Shown piece by piece: positions 8,321 to 16,205 of a stretch of DNA of 64,000 bases. The first letter of the stretch is position 1. Every line of letters starts with the position of its first letter. The notes beneath the pieces were generated by a model, which ran no database searches, was not told the DNA's origin, and saw only the letters and a program-made list of their open reading frames with translations. Made by a program: the position numbers and the translations under genes. The stretch lies in contig PNJU01000002.1 in assembly GCA_013822015.1 (NCBI GenBank), positions 1 to 64,000 of the forward strand, written 5' to 3'. This stretch comes from Candidatus Puniceispirillum sp. (lineage in GTDB: Bacteria > Pseudomonadota > Alphaproteobacteria > Caedimonadales > UBA1908).

Positions 8321-9445
8321 CTATTCTTGGAATCTGACAATCTTGAGGGCGTTAAAGTTGGTGACGTCACCACCTACACGCTTGACCGTGTAAAACTCCA
8401 CGTAGGGCTTGGCGCTATATGGATCGCGAAGCACATAGGTCCCTGCCCTATCAACGATCTGATAAGCTTCCTTGAAGTTTCCAAACACAATGGGACTAGA
8501 AGCTGTTCCTGATTTAAGCTCAGGCATGCCTTCCACAACAACAACAGGATATCCACAAAGTGTTTCCGGTGCGCCAGCACCAAGGCCGCCTTGCCACAGG
8601 TACTGGCCATTAGCGTCCTTGAGGCGACGTACTGCCGCGCGCGCAGAAGGTGACATCACCCAGACGGCACCTTGTGCGTAACGTGGATCAAGGGCCTCAA
8701 CGGTTGCCATCAGGATATCCGCTGGGTTTTCGCCCGCAAAAGCGCCGTTGGCACCTGTGACAAGATGCTCAAAGGTCTCCGGATCACGTGTGCTGCCCGT
8801 TGCGGAGGCGTAATGCAGGAATCCGCGCGGCTTATTTTCACCATCACCACTGATGAACGCAGCGTTTTCCAGTTGTGCCATGCGGCGCGCAATTTTGTCA
8901 GCAAGCCACGCTTCCACATCAATGAGGGAGTCCTCAAGGAGCTTCTGTGTCGCCCTTGGGCGCGCATAAAGCTCATTCACAGCAATGCGTTTTTTCAGCA
9001 AGCGAGGTGTTGCTGTTTCTTGACGGTTTCCTGTCTCACTGACCCAGCCAGCTTCTTCGCCGTCTTGGGACAAAAGAATCTCAACGGCACTTGCTGAGAT
9101 GGCCATCACACTTGCAAGCTGACGAATACTGGAGATGCTTTGAAGATCCTGCTGAATTTGGTCCGACAACACCTGCGGGACAAGGTATCCACCATCTACG
9201 TCCGACCCAACGCTTAGGGACTTGGACACGTGCGCCACTGACAGCGCGTGTGTGTCACCCTTGCGCAGGTAAGAGCCAAAGGCGCTCTTGTAGGCACAAA
9301 TGTCTTCATCCTGGGCGCTTGCGCTTAGGGCCGGACGCCGTGCCAAGCCTTTTTGCTCAAGCTTGTTCAGCCGCGTATTTTGCTTCACCTTGAAGTCCTC
9401 GAAGGACTTTGTCAGTTCTTCGACGGAGTTAATAATGTGTTCCAT
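8321..9445 (-). CDS. HK97-family major capsid protein
   Basis: A 374-residue capsid protein. A short charged helical N-terminus (about residues 5-40, the delta/scaffold-like part) is followed by the HK97 fold: GGYLVPQVLSDQI, the axial region around IRQLASVMAIS, AAFISGDGENKPRGFL, and the C-terminal GYPVVVVEGMP and VKRVGGDVTNFNALKIVRF. The ATG at 9445 has a perfect AGGAGG four bases upstream, so I prefer it over the start nine codons earlier. The delta domain is shorter than in HK97, as in gene-transfer-agent-like capsids. The neighbouring prohead protease would trim it. Confidence 0.92.
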   Translation of the reverse strand: MEHIINSVEELTKSFEDFKVKQNTRLNKLEQKGLARRPALSASAQDEDICAYKSAFGSYLRKGDTHALSVAHVSKSLSVGSDVDGGYLVPQVLSDQIQQDLQSISSIRQLASVMAISASAVEILLSQDGEEAGWVSETGNRQETATPRLLKKRIAVNELYARPRATQKLLEDSLIDVEAWLADKIARRMAQLENAAFISGDGENKPRGFLHYASATGSTRDPETFEHLVTGANGAFAGENPADILMATVEALDPRYAQGAVWVMSPSARAAVRRLKDANGQYLWQGGLGAGAPETLCGYPVVVVEGMPELKSGTASSPIVFGNFKEAYQIVDRAGTYVLRDPYSAKPYVEFYTVKRVGGDVTNFNALKIVRFQE

Positions 9446-9689
9446 GAAACCTCCTGTTATGTTGAGAGTCACATACTTTTTTGACTCTGCCTTATCTTGT
9501 AAGAATTATCCCTCTACTTGACAAAGGGATTTGTAAATAATTTTGTGCTTATTTTTCAATGAGATTGTTATTTGATAAGCTTGACGAGTAAGATGTGTTG
9601 AGAGGCGGCGCTTTCTCGCTAAACACTTTTTTTTGGGAAGGCAGGAAACAGCATCAGCAGAGGTAGACTTTTAATATATAGGATCATCT
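9446..9689. other. AT-rich non-coding gap between capsid and the secreted Cys-rich gene
   Basis: No ORF is supported here. On the minus strand there is a candidate promoter-like TTGTCA followed 17 bases later by TACAAG, about 60 bases before the capsid start. That would give the capsid its own transcript, but the match is weak. Confidence 0.35.
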
Positions 9690-10082
9690 TTACCTGTTGA
9701 TTGACTCGTTGCTTGAGTATACCTTTTCGAGAGCTTCGTCGAAGGCTGTCCTATTTATACAATTAGGTTCATCCTTATTTTCTTTTTGTGTGGTGCAGTA
9801 TTTTGCAGCCGTATCGGTGTTCTCTTTATTCAAGATCACATGTTTGCCTGCGCAACACTGACACCGCATGAATTCTGTAAACCTGCTGTTTGCGCATCTT
9901 GTTGATTTAGTGATATTTTCCGATACCTGATACTTGTGAGATTTCATAAGTCTGCCCATTGTCTCATTTTGATAATAGACCTTAAAGCTCTCGCGAAGCG
10001 TCCAGGACTGTGCCTGCCCACACATGAAGAGACAAAGAAGAAGACCACACACCCACTGCATTGTTTTTGCCTCTTGGTTCAT
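9690..10082 (-). CDS. Small secreted Cys-rich protein of unknown function
   Basis: A 130-residue protein with a clear signal peptide (MQWVCGLLLCLFMCGQAQSW, starting at residue 8). The mature part is about 105 residues and contains a Cys cluster (RCQCCAGKH) plus further Cys residues, suggesting disulfides in the envelope or outside the cell. It lies between the prohead protease and capsid genes, on the same strand but with gaps of 65 and 244 bases. That is unusual, because these two genes are normally adjacent. Its AT-richer sequence also differs from the flanking phage genes. It is probably a cargo (moron-like) gene. Start is ambiguous between 10082 and 10061. Confidence 0.6.
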   Translation of the reverse strand: MNQEAKTMQWVCGLLLCLFMCGQAQSWTLRESFKVYYQNETMGRLMKSHKYQVSENITKSTRCANSRFTEFMRCQCCAGKHVILNKENTDTAAKYCTTQKENKDEPNCINRTAFDEALEKVYSSNESINR

Positions 10083-10147
10083 TATTGCCTAAAATACAAG
10101 AGATAAATTAACAATGAATTAATGCGTGGCCTTGCCTCTTGGGGGCC

Positions 10148-10684
10148 CTACAGGCTTCTCAAGGTCATGATGGCGTTTTGGATGCTCTCTTGCAGACGCA
10201 TTTGATAATCATTCAAGATGCCATGTCCCTTTACCGCCAGCACCTTTGCCTTATCGTTGGCGGCAAAGGTAACAAGGGAGATCTCAAGGAGCTCAAGCTC
10301 TTTGAGTGTGCGCACTTTCTCGCGCTCACAAAAGGACGCACTGACGACTTGGCATCCAATGGACAGGCCTGAAACAACGCCTTTTTTCATGAGCGTATGC
10401 GCCTCGCGTCCCCTGCGTAGATCCATGAGAAGTTGCCCTTCCACAAAGAGGCCCTTTTGATCCTCCTTGATGGATTGCCACACGCCAATGGGCTCCTTTG
10501 TGTCGTGCTGCCACAGCATTTTCGGCATGTCGTCTCCCTTGTGGAGCGACTTCTCGAAGGCACCTCTTTCCACCCTGTCCTTTTGCCGATCGACAACGTC
10601 AAAAACGCTGGCATACCCGCAGAAATATCCCTCTTCTTGAATGTCATTCAGGCGCAGTTGTCCCTTTAAAATAAAATTACTCAC
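10148..10684 (-). CDS. HK97-family prohead protease
   Basis: A 178-residue serine protease that matures the capsid (U35/HK97 gp4-like). It shows GYASVFDVVDRQKDRVERGAF, then the His-containing MLWQHDTKEPIGVW, and the Ser-containing VVSGLSIG, the expected order of catalytic His and Ser. The GTG start at 10684 has GGAGG five bases upstream. It lies 54 bases after the portal gene. In comparable cassettes the capsid gene follows immediately; here a secreted protein intervenes. Confidence 0.9.
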   Translation of the reverse strand: MSNFILKGQLRLNDIQEEGYFCGYASVFDVVDRQKDRVERGAFEKSLHKGDDMPKMLWQHDTKEPIGVWQSIKEDQKGLFVEGQLLMDLRRGREAHTLMKKGVVSGLSIGCQVVSASFCEREKVRTLKELELLEISLVTFAANDKAKVLAVKGHGILNDYQMRLQESIQNAIMTLRSL

Positions 10685-10738
10685 GTGAACCTCCGTTATT
10701 TTTTATTATGTTTTTTATTCTCGCTTAAAGACGGATGA

Positions 10739-11911
10739 CTATAAGTTGTCTCCGCCTTCAATGGGTGGATACCCCATGGCCTTGCGCTTTTCATTGATGG
10801 TAAGAAAGGTTGCGCTGGCAAACTTTGTCCACACCTCTTCGCGGCGCGTGGCCAAGGCAGGGATCGCGTCCAGATGGTACCCAAGCCTTAAGTGCTCCCC
10901 AAAGGCTGGACAAAGCCAGCGGTTGAACTCGTCAATGAGATGATCCAAGAGGGGTAACACCGTGTCCTCCCACAGGTGATACCTGGCCTCTTTGTAGTTG
11001 GAAAAAGTCGCGTCTCCTGGAACGCCTGCCAGCATGGGTGGCACGCCGTAAGCCTGGGCAATTTCGCGCGCCGAGAGCTTTTTCCCTTCAATAAAATCAA
11101 GATCACGCGGAGAAAGTCCCATTTCTTGCCAGCGGAACTCACCTTCCAAAACCATGACACGACCTGCGTTCTGGTGCCCTTCGTAAAGGGATTGCAGTGT
11201 GTTTTTAAGATCCACGCGCTGCTCTTCCGTAAGCGGCACGTCGTGTGGGTCACCGCCCACAATGAGGGCGCCTGACGGCCTGCCCCCATTTTGCAGAAGG
11301 GCAAGGTTGTGGCCCGCAACGGTATTGTGCTGGTCAATGGCTTGGGCTGCCGCTTCCAGCGGGCTCATGCCATACCAATCATTAAGGGGATTGAAGAACT
11401 TGAGATGGAGCACGTCTTTCAAAATCCGACTTTGCCCATTAACGGTGTATTCGTATCCGGCAGGCGTACCGTCCGCGTTGGGAATGACCTTCACACGGTC
11501 AGGGCGAAGTGTGTGAAGCTCTGCCACCTCGCCGTTGTCAAAGCGCACCGCCTCCACATAGGCGTTACCCGCAAGAAGGAGATACGCCGTCACGCTTTCC
11601 ATGAAGGCTGCACCGGCTTGGGATGGGTTTGGCGCGTGCAAAAGATCAAGAAGTGGGTGCAGGCTGAGCTCATCACTGCCCTCATAAAGGCGCCACGGGA
11701 CGCTTGCAACGCCCCTTGAAATAAGATTGACGGCTCGGTAGGCGATTACATTCTTGTGGTATCCTTCCTGGGACAATTGATCATAGCGCCTTGGTGTCCA
11801 CACGGGCCTGCCGACACTTTGGCAGGCAATCATTGTGCCTGCTTGGCTTGCCTTTTGAAGGTCTGCTTCCTTGGCGCGCCCCTCCATCAACTTTTTTATA
11901 AACTGTTTCAT
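10739..11911 (-). CDS. HK97-family phage portal protein
   Basis: A 390-residue portal subunit that would form the DNA entry ring of the capsid. Family signs are YRAVNLISRGVASVPWRLYEG near residue 55-75, HPLLDLLHAPNPSQAG, LLLAGNAYVEAVR, LHLKFFNPLNDWYGMSPLEAA, and the C-terminal AREIAQAYGVPPMLAGV. I use the ATG at 11911, which has GAGG six bases upstream. An alternative GTG at 11950 would lie inside a terminator stem. It is the first gene of the cassette: no terminase gene precedes it, because a terminator and an unrelated transporter gene lie upstream. Confidence 0.93.
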   Translation of the reverse strand: MKQFIKKLMEGRAKEADLQKASQAGTMIACQSVGRPVWTPRRYDQLSQEGYHKNVIAYRAVNLISRGVASVPWRLYEGSDELSLHPLLDLLHAPNPSQAGAAFMESVTAYLLLAGNAYVEAVRFDNGEVAELHTLRPDRVKVIPNADGTPAGYEYTVNGQSRILKDVLHLKFFNPLNDWYGMSPLEAAAQAIDQHNTVAGHNLALLQNGGRPSGALIVGGDPHDVPLTEEQRVDLKNTLQSLYEGHQNAGRVMVLEGEFRWQEMGLSPRDLDFIEGKKLSAREIAQAYGVPPMLAGVPGDATFSNYKEARYHLWEDTVLPLLDHLIDEFNRWLCPAFGEHLRLGYHLDAIPALATRREEVWTKFASATFLTINEKRKAMGYPPIEGGDNL

Positions 11912-11934
11912 GAATTCCTCGCTGTTTATCCCAT

Positions 11935-11955
11935 AAAAAAAGCCCCGCACGGGGC
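11935..11955 (-). terminator. Rho-independent terminator
   Basis: Read on the minus strand, GCCCC-loop-GGGGC is followed by seven T residues. It lies between the solute-binding protein gene and the portal gene, so it ends transcription from the former and separates the phage cassette from it. Confidence 0.8.
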
Positions 11956-11992
11956 GGGGCCATAAGTCATTTTTGGGAGTGTGCCTTTTCTT

Positions 11993-13012
11993 TTAAGAAT
12001 TGTCCCGTTTTGGCACAAGCGGGAGGCTTTCATTTTTCTTATTTGCAAGGGCCAGCACGTCTTTTGGGAAGGTGATGCCAATCTTCTTTGCAACGCTTTC
12101 ATTGATAACGAGGGCATTTTCTTTGGGAAAGCCCACGTCCATTTGGCCTGGTGAGTCCCCTTTCAAGACGCGCACGATCATCTGTCCTGTTTGTCTGCCA
12201 AGCTGGTATTGATCGGGACCAAGGGCGGCAAGCGCTCCTTGGGGCACCATGTCCGTATCGCTGACAAACAAAGGAATCTTAAGGCTTGTTGCAACCTTGG
12301 CAATACTTGAAAAGCCCGCCAACGCCGTGTTGTCGTTGTCCACATACAGGGCGTCTACGCGCGTGGCAAGTGACTTTGCAGCCTGGGCAACCTCTGTGGT
12401 TTTGGAGGCTGCCGCTTGCACCAAAGTAATGCCCATTTCCCTTGCGGCCACCTCTAACAGCTTGTAGGCGGCCACAGAATTTGCGTCCCCGGGATTGAGC
12501 ACCACGCCTAGACGCTTCATGTTCGGGCATATTTTTATAAAGAGTGCCAGCTGATCTACCCTAGAGGACGCGTTACTCACTCCGCTCACACGTCCACCAG
12601 GTGCTTGGAGTTTTGCCACAAGCTTTGCGCTTAAGGGATCCGTGATGCTGGAAAAAATAAGGGGGATCTGTGTGCCTGCGGTTCCTTTGAGGGCGCTTTG
12701 GGCCATGGGTGTGCCAAGGGCCACAATGACATCAGCCGTTACCCCCTTGCATTTGCTTGCAATTTGAAGGGCTGTGCCTACCTGTCCCTGGGCATTTTCA
12801 AGGAAAATGCGTGCGCCCTTCCCGTCCGTATATCCTGCCAAGGCAAGCTCATCAAGGATTCCCTGACGTGTGGCATCAAGGGCGGGGTGTGCAACAATTT
12901 GCGAGAGACAGATGGTCGGCTGTGATGGTGATGAAAAAGTAGAGGTAATAAATACAATAGAAAAAGATAAGAAAACAGAACTAAGACGGATAAACCTGGA
13001 TAAGACAAACAT
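11993..13012 (-). CDS. ABC transporter substrate-binding protein, ABC_sub_bind (TrpX-like) family
   Basis: A 339-residue periplasmic solute-binding protein. A signal peptide covers about the first 28 residues. It is followed by ICLSQIVAHPALDATRQGI, VIVALGTPMAQSAL, IPLIFSSITDPL, GRVSGVSN and ALYVDNDNTA, typical of Pfam ABC_sub_bind (PF04392), whose characterised members bind aromatic amino acids. The ATG at 13012 has AGGAG eight bases upstream. No permease or ATPase gene follows, since a terminator comes next; partners must be elsewhere. A His-rich leader peptide lies 29 bases upstream on the same strand, suggesting control by histidine supply. Confidence 0.85.
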   Translation of the reverse strand: MFVLSRFIRLSSVFLSFSIVFITSTFSSPSQPTICLSQIVAHPALDATRQGILDELALAGYTDGKGARIFLENAQGQVGTALQIASKCKGVTADVIVALGTPMAQSALKGTAGTQIPLIFSSITDPLSAKLVAKLQAPGGRVSGVSNASSRVDQLALFIKICPNMKRLGVVLNPGDANSVAAYKLLEVAAREMGITLVQAAASKTTEVAQAAKSLATRVDALYVDNDNTALAGFSSIAKVATSLKIPLFVSDTDMVPQGALAALGPDQYQLGRQTGQMIVRVLKGDSPGQMDVGFPKENALVINESVAKKIGITFPKDVLALANKKNESLPLVPKRDNS

Positions 13013-13041
13013 TAAACAAACTCCTAAATACAATCAAATTT

Positions 13042-13095
13042 TTACGCATAATAAACTCCTTGTGTTTGATGATGATGGTGATGATGAAGTTGCAT
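13042..13095 (-). CDS. His-rich leader peptide (17 residues, six consecutive His)
   Basis: The ORF encodes MQLHHHHHHQTQGVYYA and stop. It has a near-perfect ribosome binding site (AAAAGGAGGAT, six bases before the ATG), and its stop lies 29 bases before the ATG of the solute-binding protein gene. The six His codons are mixed (CAT and CAC), not a pure repeat. Seven consecutive His in hisL of enterobacteria make ribosome stalling at low charged tRNA-His the obvious model. There is no room for a terminator hairpin between leader and gene, so any control would more likely act on translation initiation. AGGAGTTT occurs twice, before the gene start and just inside the leader end; a possible partner (ctcct on the transcript) lies at 13194-13198. 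Confidence 0.6.
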   Translation of the reverse strand: MQLHHHHHHQTQGVYYA

Positions 13096-13269
13096 GTGTT
13101 TATCCTCCTTTTGAATTACGCAAAATGCACAGATATTAAGCCAGATTCTGCCTGTCCGAATCAAGAACAAAAAAGCATGTATGCCATTTTGGCAGGAGAT
13201 GAACGGGAGTGTGTAAGAATTGATTTCCATTGAGCCGTGATCACTTAAACTCACTGAGTGCTTATATTC

Positions 13270-13299
13270 TTGACAAAATGTCTCGCTCAAAGGTATACG
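13270..13299 (+). promoter_or_regulatory. Sigma-70-type promoter for the secreted GNAT gene
   Basis: TTGACA at 13270-13275 and TATACG at 13294-13299 with an 18-base spacer, about 30 bases before the ATG at 13329. The -35 box is a perfect match. Confidence 0.6.
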
Positions 13300-13328
13300 T
13301 AGGCGCGTGATTTCAGATAAATTATATT

Positions 13329-14219
13329 ATGCGCCGTCTTCTTCTTTTTACTCTTTTTATTACTCATGTTTGTGCCTTTGCAAGCCCAGAGATCCAGGTT
13401 TTTTCCTTTGAAAACCCAGAAGCGGCGGAAAACATCCGTGTGCGCTTATCGGGCATGACCTCACGTGGCACGCCGTGGCAAAGCCGCAATATCTCAGGTG
13501 ATGATTTGCCCCTTCTCATGGGGCTCTATGGTGATGAGAAGGTCATGGCGCACTTTGCGGGAGGCTTGACTCTTGAGCAAGCGCAGGTCGAGCGCCGTCT
13601 TGACACCTGGACGCGGCGCGCACGTGAAGGGGTGCCAATTGGTGCCTGGGTTATCGAATCTGAGATTGATGATAAACTGCGCCCCCTGGGCTTTGTGGCT
13701 GTGGCCGCACAACACGCACCTGGCTATGCTGAGATGGGGGGCATGCTGTTTCCAGAATTCCAAAGTCTGGGCATTGCAAGCAGCTTAATGCATGTGACTG
13801 TCAACATCTGGGCTCCGCGCGTGCGGTGGCACGGGCGCTTTGACCCCAATCCACGAGTGAGAGAAAAGTTCTGCTGTTTTGGGGGTAAGGCGCTGCAAGC
13901 ACTCTACGCGACAGCGTCCCCTGAAAATGAGCGTTCATGGCGCTCTCAGCGCTCCGCCGGATTTGTACCCATAGAACCAAATGCAGGGTCCATCACACTG
14001 AAAACTGAGGTCAAGACATACAAAGAGACGGCACAAGCCCTGACAGAGCTCTTTACGGCTGACGTGGGCTCGTTACCGTTTGATACCCTTTTTAGTTTCA
14101 AGGACCACAAAGGCATCGCGCACACGCTCTCCTACGTCAGTGAGTATAAGTGTGTGAAGTTTCACATGATGCGCACCGTTGAGGACTGGTTACCGAGCCG
14201 CATTAGCGCTAGGTTGTAG
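13329..14219 (+). CDS. Secreted GNAT-like N-acetyltransferase
   Basis: A 296-residue protein with a signal peptide (MRRLLLFTLFITHVCAFASP). The mature part opens with an acetyltransferase-like domain: RGTPWQSRNISGDDLPLLMG, then YGDEKVMAHFAGG with the TLEQAQ helix, GAWVIE, LGFVAVA and GMLFPEFQSLGIASSLM. That last stretch matches the strand-4/P-loop region of RimJ/RimL-type GNAT proteins (Q/R-x-x-G-x-A). The C-terminal 90 residues are unknown. GNAT enzymes need cytosolic acetyl-CoA, so export is odd and would suit an effector delivered to a host cell. The 3' end overlaps the convergent esterase gene by 30 bases. Confidence 0.7.
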   Translation: MRRLLLFTLFITHVCAFASPEIQVFSFENPEAAENIRVRLSGMTSRGTPWQSRNISGDDLPLLMGLYGDEKVMAHFAGGLTLEQAQVERRLDTWTRRAREGVPIGAWVIESEIDDKLRPLGFVAVAAQHAPGYAEMGGMLFPEFQSLGIASSLMHVTVNIWAPRVRWHGRFDPNPRVREKFCCFGGKALQALYATASPENERSWRSQRSAGFVPIEPNAGSITLKTEVKTYKETAQALTELFTADVGSLPFDTLFSFKDHKGIAHTLSYVSEYKCVKFHMMRTVEDWLPSRISARL

Positions 14220-14858
14220 GCCCTCTTCCAGCTGGCTGATGATAAACCCACGACCCAAGTTCACAGCTTCCTCGTCAATGGCGTGGGAAAGCTCTGGGCG
14301 CGCATGTGAAGACACCTCAACATCCCAGCTCGACAAAGCGTTATGGGCATTTTCCATTTCGTGAAAGAGAACCACCTGATCTTCTTGGCCGTGCACCAAC
14401 ATGATGGGAGGCTTGCTGCGCACTTCTTGTGGCTCGCACAAAAGCGCGCCTGCATAACTTAAGACACCTGCGCACGGATACGGTCTTGTGAGCCCCGCGT
14501 GGAGGGCAACCATGGCGCCCTGTGAAAATCCCCCAAGGATCAGATCCTTGTCAGTGAGTCCATGCTCTTTAAGGGACGCGTCAATAAAAGCATTAAGTTG
14601 CGGGGCAACGGTGCGCACGCCTGCAAGAAGTGCTTCCTGGCTCCACTGGCTAAGATCGAACCATTGTCTGCCAAAAAAGGGAGAGTGTGCACAAGGATAC
14701 GGTGCATTTGGGGCTACAAAGGCTGTGTGGGGGAGATACTTTTGCCATACGCGCCCGAGCGCAATCAAATCGTCACCGTTAGCACCATAGCCATGCAGCA
14801 GAATGACGAGACTGCGTGCCTGTCCTTGGGTTGGTTCTATGCTTGGACCTGACATCAT
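14190..14858 (-). CDS. Alpha/beta-hydrolase, carboxylesterase/phospholipase family (YpfH-like)
   Basis: A 222-residue serine esterase of the carboxylesterase 2 family. Motifs in order: VILLHGYGANGDDLI (oxyanion region), APNAPYPC, WFDLSQ, LILGGFSQGAMVALH with the nucleophile Ser in GFSQG, then PPIMLVHGQEDQVV (Asp) and the C-terminal His region. The length is normal. It would hydrolyse small esters or acyl groups in the cytosol. AAGGAG lies nine bases before the first ATG. Its last ten codons overlap the convergent GNAT gene. Confidence 0.85.
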   Translation of the reverse strand: MMSGPSIEPTQGQARSLVILLHGYGANGDDLIALGRVWQKYLPHTAFVAPNAPYPCAHSPFFGRQWFDLSQWSQEALLAGVRTVAPQLNAFIDASLKEHGLTDKDLILGGFSQGAMVALHAGLTRPYPCAGVLSYAGALLCEPQEVRSKPPIMLVHGQEDQVVLFHEMENAHNALSSWDVEVSSHARPELSHAIDEEAVNLGRGFIISQLEEGLQPSANAAR

Positions 14859-14926
14859 GGGGCATTCTCCTTGTGCGATTTTTCTTATACTAGGATGCCT
14901 GGGACGCCATGAAATGCCAAGTTAAA

Positions 14927-15400
14927 TTACGCGCTCAGTTGGAGGAACAGTGTCTCCTGGGTGCCCTGGGGAACAAGGTTGGAGGTGAGCAGGTACCCTA
15001 AAAAGATGGACGGCGCATAGGGAAAATAGCCTCGTCTACCAATAAGGCGCAACCCAAGAGCCCAAATGCCACCAGCTAAACCAATGCACATGAGAAACTC
15101 AGGCAAAAGAAAAGGATCAACCCAGGGGCCGAGGGCTGCGATCAGCTTCACATCACCTAGCCCAATCCCCTCTCTGCCACGTGACCTTGCATAATAATAT
15201 TTAAAGGCACGCATAACAAAAAAAAGAACTATTGTGCTGACGAGAGCGTCAATGAGGGGTAAGTCAAGAAGCAAAACGCGCACGATTCCCAGTCCCCATA
15301 TGGATAATACAAGGCTATCGGGCAGGCGCATGGTGCGCATGTCACTGGCAACCAAGAGGGCGCCAAGAATGATGAACCCTCCCATTAATACCTGTACCAC
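14927..15400 (-). CDS. Prepilin peptidase, A24 family, short (CpaA/TadV-like)
   Basis: A 157-residue polytopic membrane aspartic peptidase without the N-terminal methylase domain. The two catalytic aspartates lie in VASDMRTMRLPD (near residue 20) and GIGLGDVKLIAALG (GxGD motif, near residue 82). About five hydrophobic segments are visible. It would process prepilin-like leader peptides of a Tad or type II/IV system not found in this window. The first start (15400) is GTG; an ATG at 15385 with AGGT upstream is equally plausible. Confidence 0.85.
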   Translation of the reverse strand: MVQVLMGGFIILGALLVASDMRTMRLPDSLVLSIWGLGIVRVLLLDLPLIDALVSTIVLFFVMRAFKYYYARSRGREGIGLGDVKLIAALGPWVDPFLLPEFLMCIGLAGGIWALGLRLIGRRGYFPYAPSIFLGYLLTSNLVPQGTQETLFLQLSA

Positions 15401-15461
15401 CGTACGCCTACTCTTTTCCTCGCCATCATCTCACGTTATATTTTGTCCTGAGAGCGCGAAA

Positions 15462-16205
15462 ATGGAAAGACATTTGGACACAACACACGATTTTTTGCTT
15501 AAAGGAAAGGTGAGTTTGACACAACTTTCCCAAGGCTACCGCGCAGGCATTGACCCAGTTTTGCTTGCAGCCGCCTGCCCTATCAAAACAAGTGAGCGCC
15601 TTTTAGACGTGGGGTGCGGTGTGGGTGCGGCCATGCTGTGCGCTGGAGCGCGCGTGCCTGGCGCCCAGATGGTGGGTCTTGAGCGTGAGGCCGCCGTCGC
15701 CGCCCTTGCCATTGAAAACCTGCGCGCCAATGGCGTGGGGGCGCAGGGACACGTTATTGAGGGGAATCTTTTTGAGTTTCCGAGTGCCCTTGTGCCACAG
15801 TCTTTTCATCACGTGATCACAAACCCGCCCTATGTGGCCGCCGGCGCAACCCCAAGCACCCATCCCCTTAAGCGCAATGCACACCATGAGGATGAGGCCT
15901 TTGGCCTCGAGGCGTGGCTTCGCGCCTGTTTGCGCTTTTTGAAAATGCGCGGATCACTTACGGTGATTCACCGAGCCGACCGTTTAGATGAGATTCTCAC
16001 ATGTCTCTATGGTCGCGTGGGAGAGCTCAAAGTGATTCCCATTTGGTCCAGGCAAGGTCAAGACGCAAAGCGGGTGATTGTGACGGGACGCAAGGGTATC
16101 AAAACGCCCATGCGCCTTCTGTCAGGCCTGGCTATGCACGGTGAGGATGGCGAATATACGCTTGCTGCGCGCCGGGTCCTTGAGGACGCCTGTGCGCTCA
16201 TTTAG
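15462..16205 (+). CDS. trmN6: tRNA1(Val) (adenine(37)-N6)-methyltransferase-like
   Basis: A 247-residue SAM-dependent methyltransferase of the TrmN6/YfiC family. It shows the SAM-binding LLDVGCGVGAAMLC, the acidic VGLERE, and the catalytic NPPY motif (HHVITNPPYVAAG) of N6-adenine enzymes acting on nucleic acid. The N-terminal THDFLLKGKVSLTQLSQGYRAGID is characteristic of the family. The ATG at 15462 is chosen because upstream in-frame codons overlap the divergent peptidase gene. The stop overlaps that of the convergent efflux gene by four bases. Confidence 0.85.
   Translation: MERHLDTTHDFLLKGKVSLTQLSQGYRAGIDPVLLAAACPIKTSERLLDVGCGVGAAMLCAGARVPGAQMVGLEREAAVAALAIENLRANGVGAQGHVIEGNLFEFPSALVPQSFHHVITNPPYVAAGATPSTHPLKRNAHHEDEAFGLEAWLRACLRFLKMRGSLTVIHRADRLDEILTCLYGRVGELKVIPIWSRQGQDAKRVIVTGRKGIKTPMRLLSGLAMHGEDGEYTLAARRVLEDACALI

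Noticed and set aside
13060-13090. The six-His run as an expression-tag or vector artefact
   Set aside because: No vector sequence, linker or cleavage site surrounds it; the flanks are genomic, with a natural ribosome binding site, and the codons are mixed CAT/CAC within the normal upstream region of the gene.
13042-13290. A longer ORF (82 codons) that contains the His-rich leader in its C-terminal part
   Set aside because: The only good ribosome binding site is in front of the Met at 13095, and the upstream part looks like translated non-coding DNA. The short leader is preferred.
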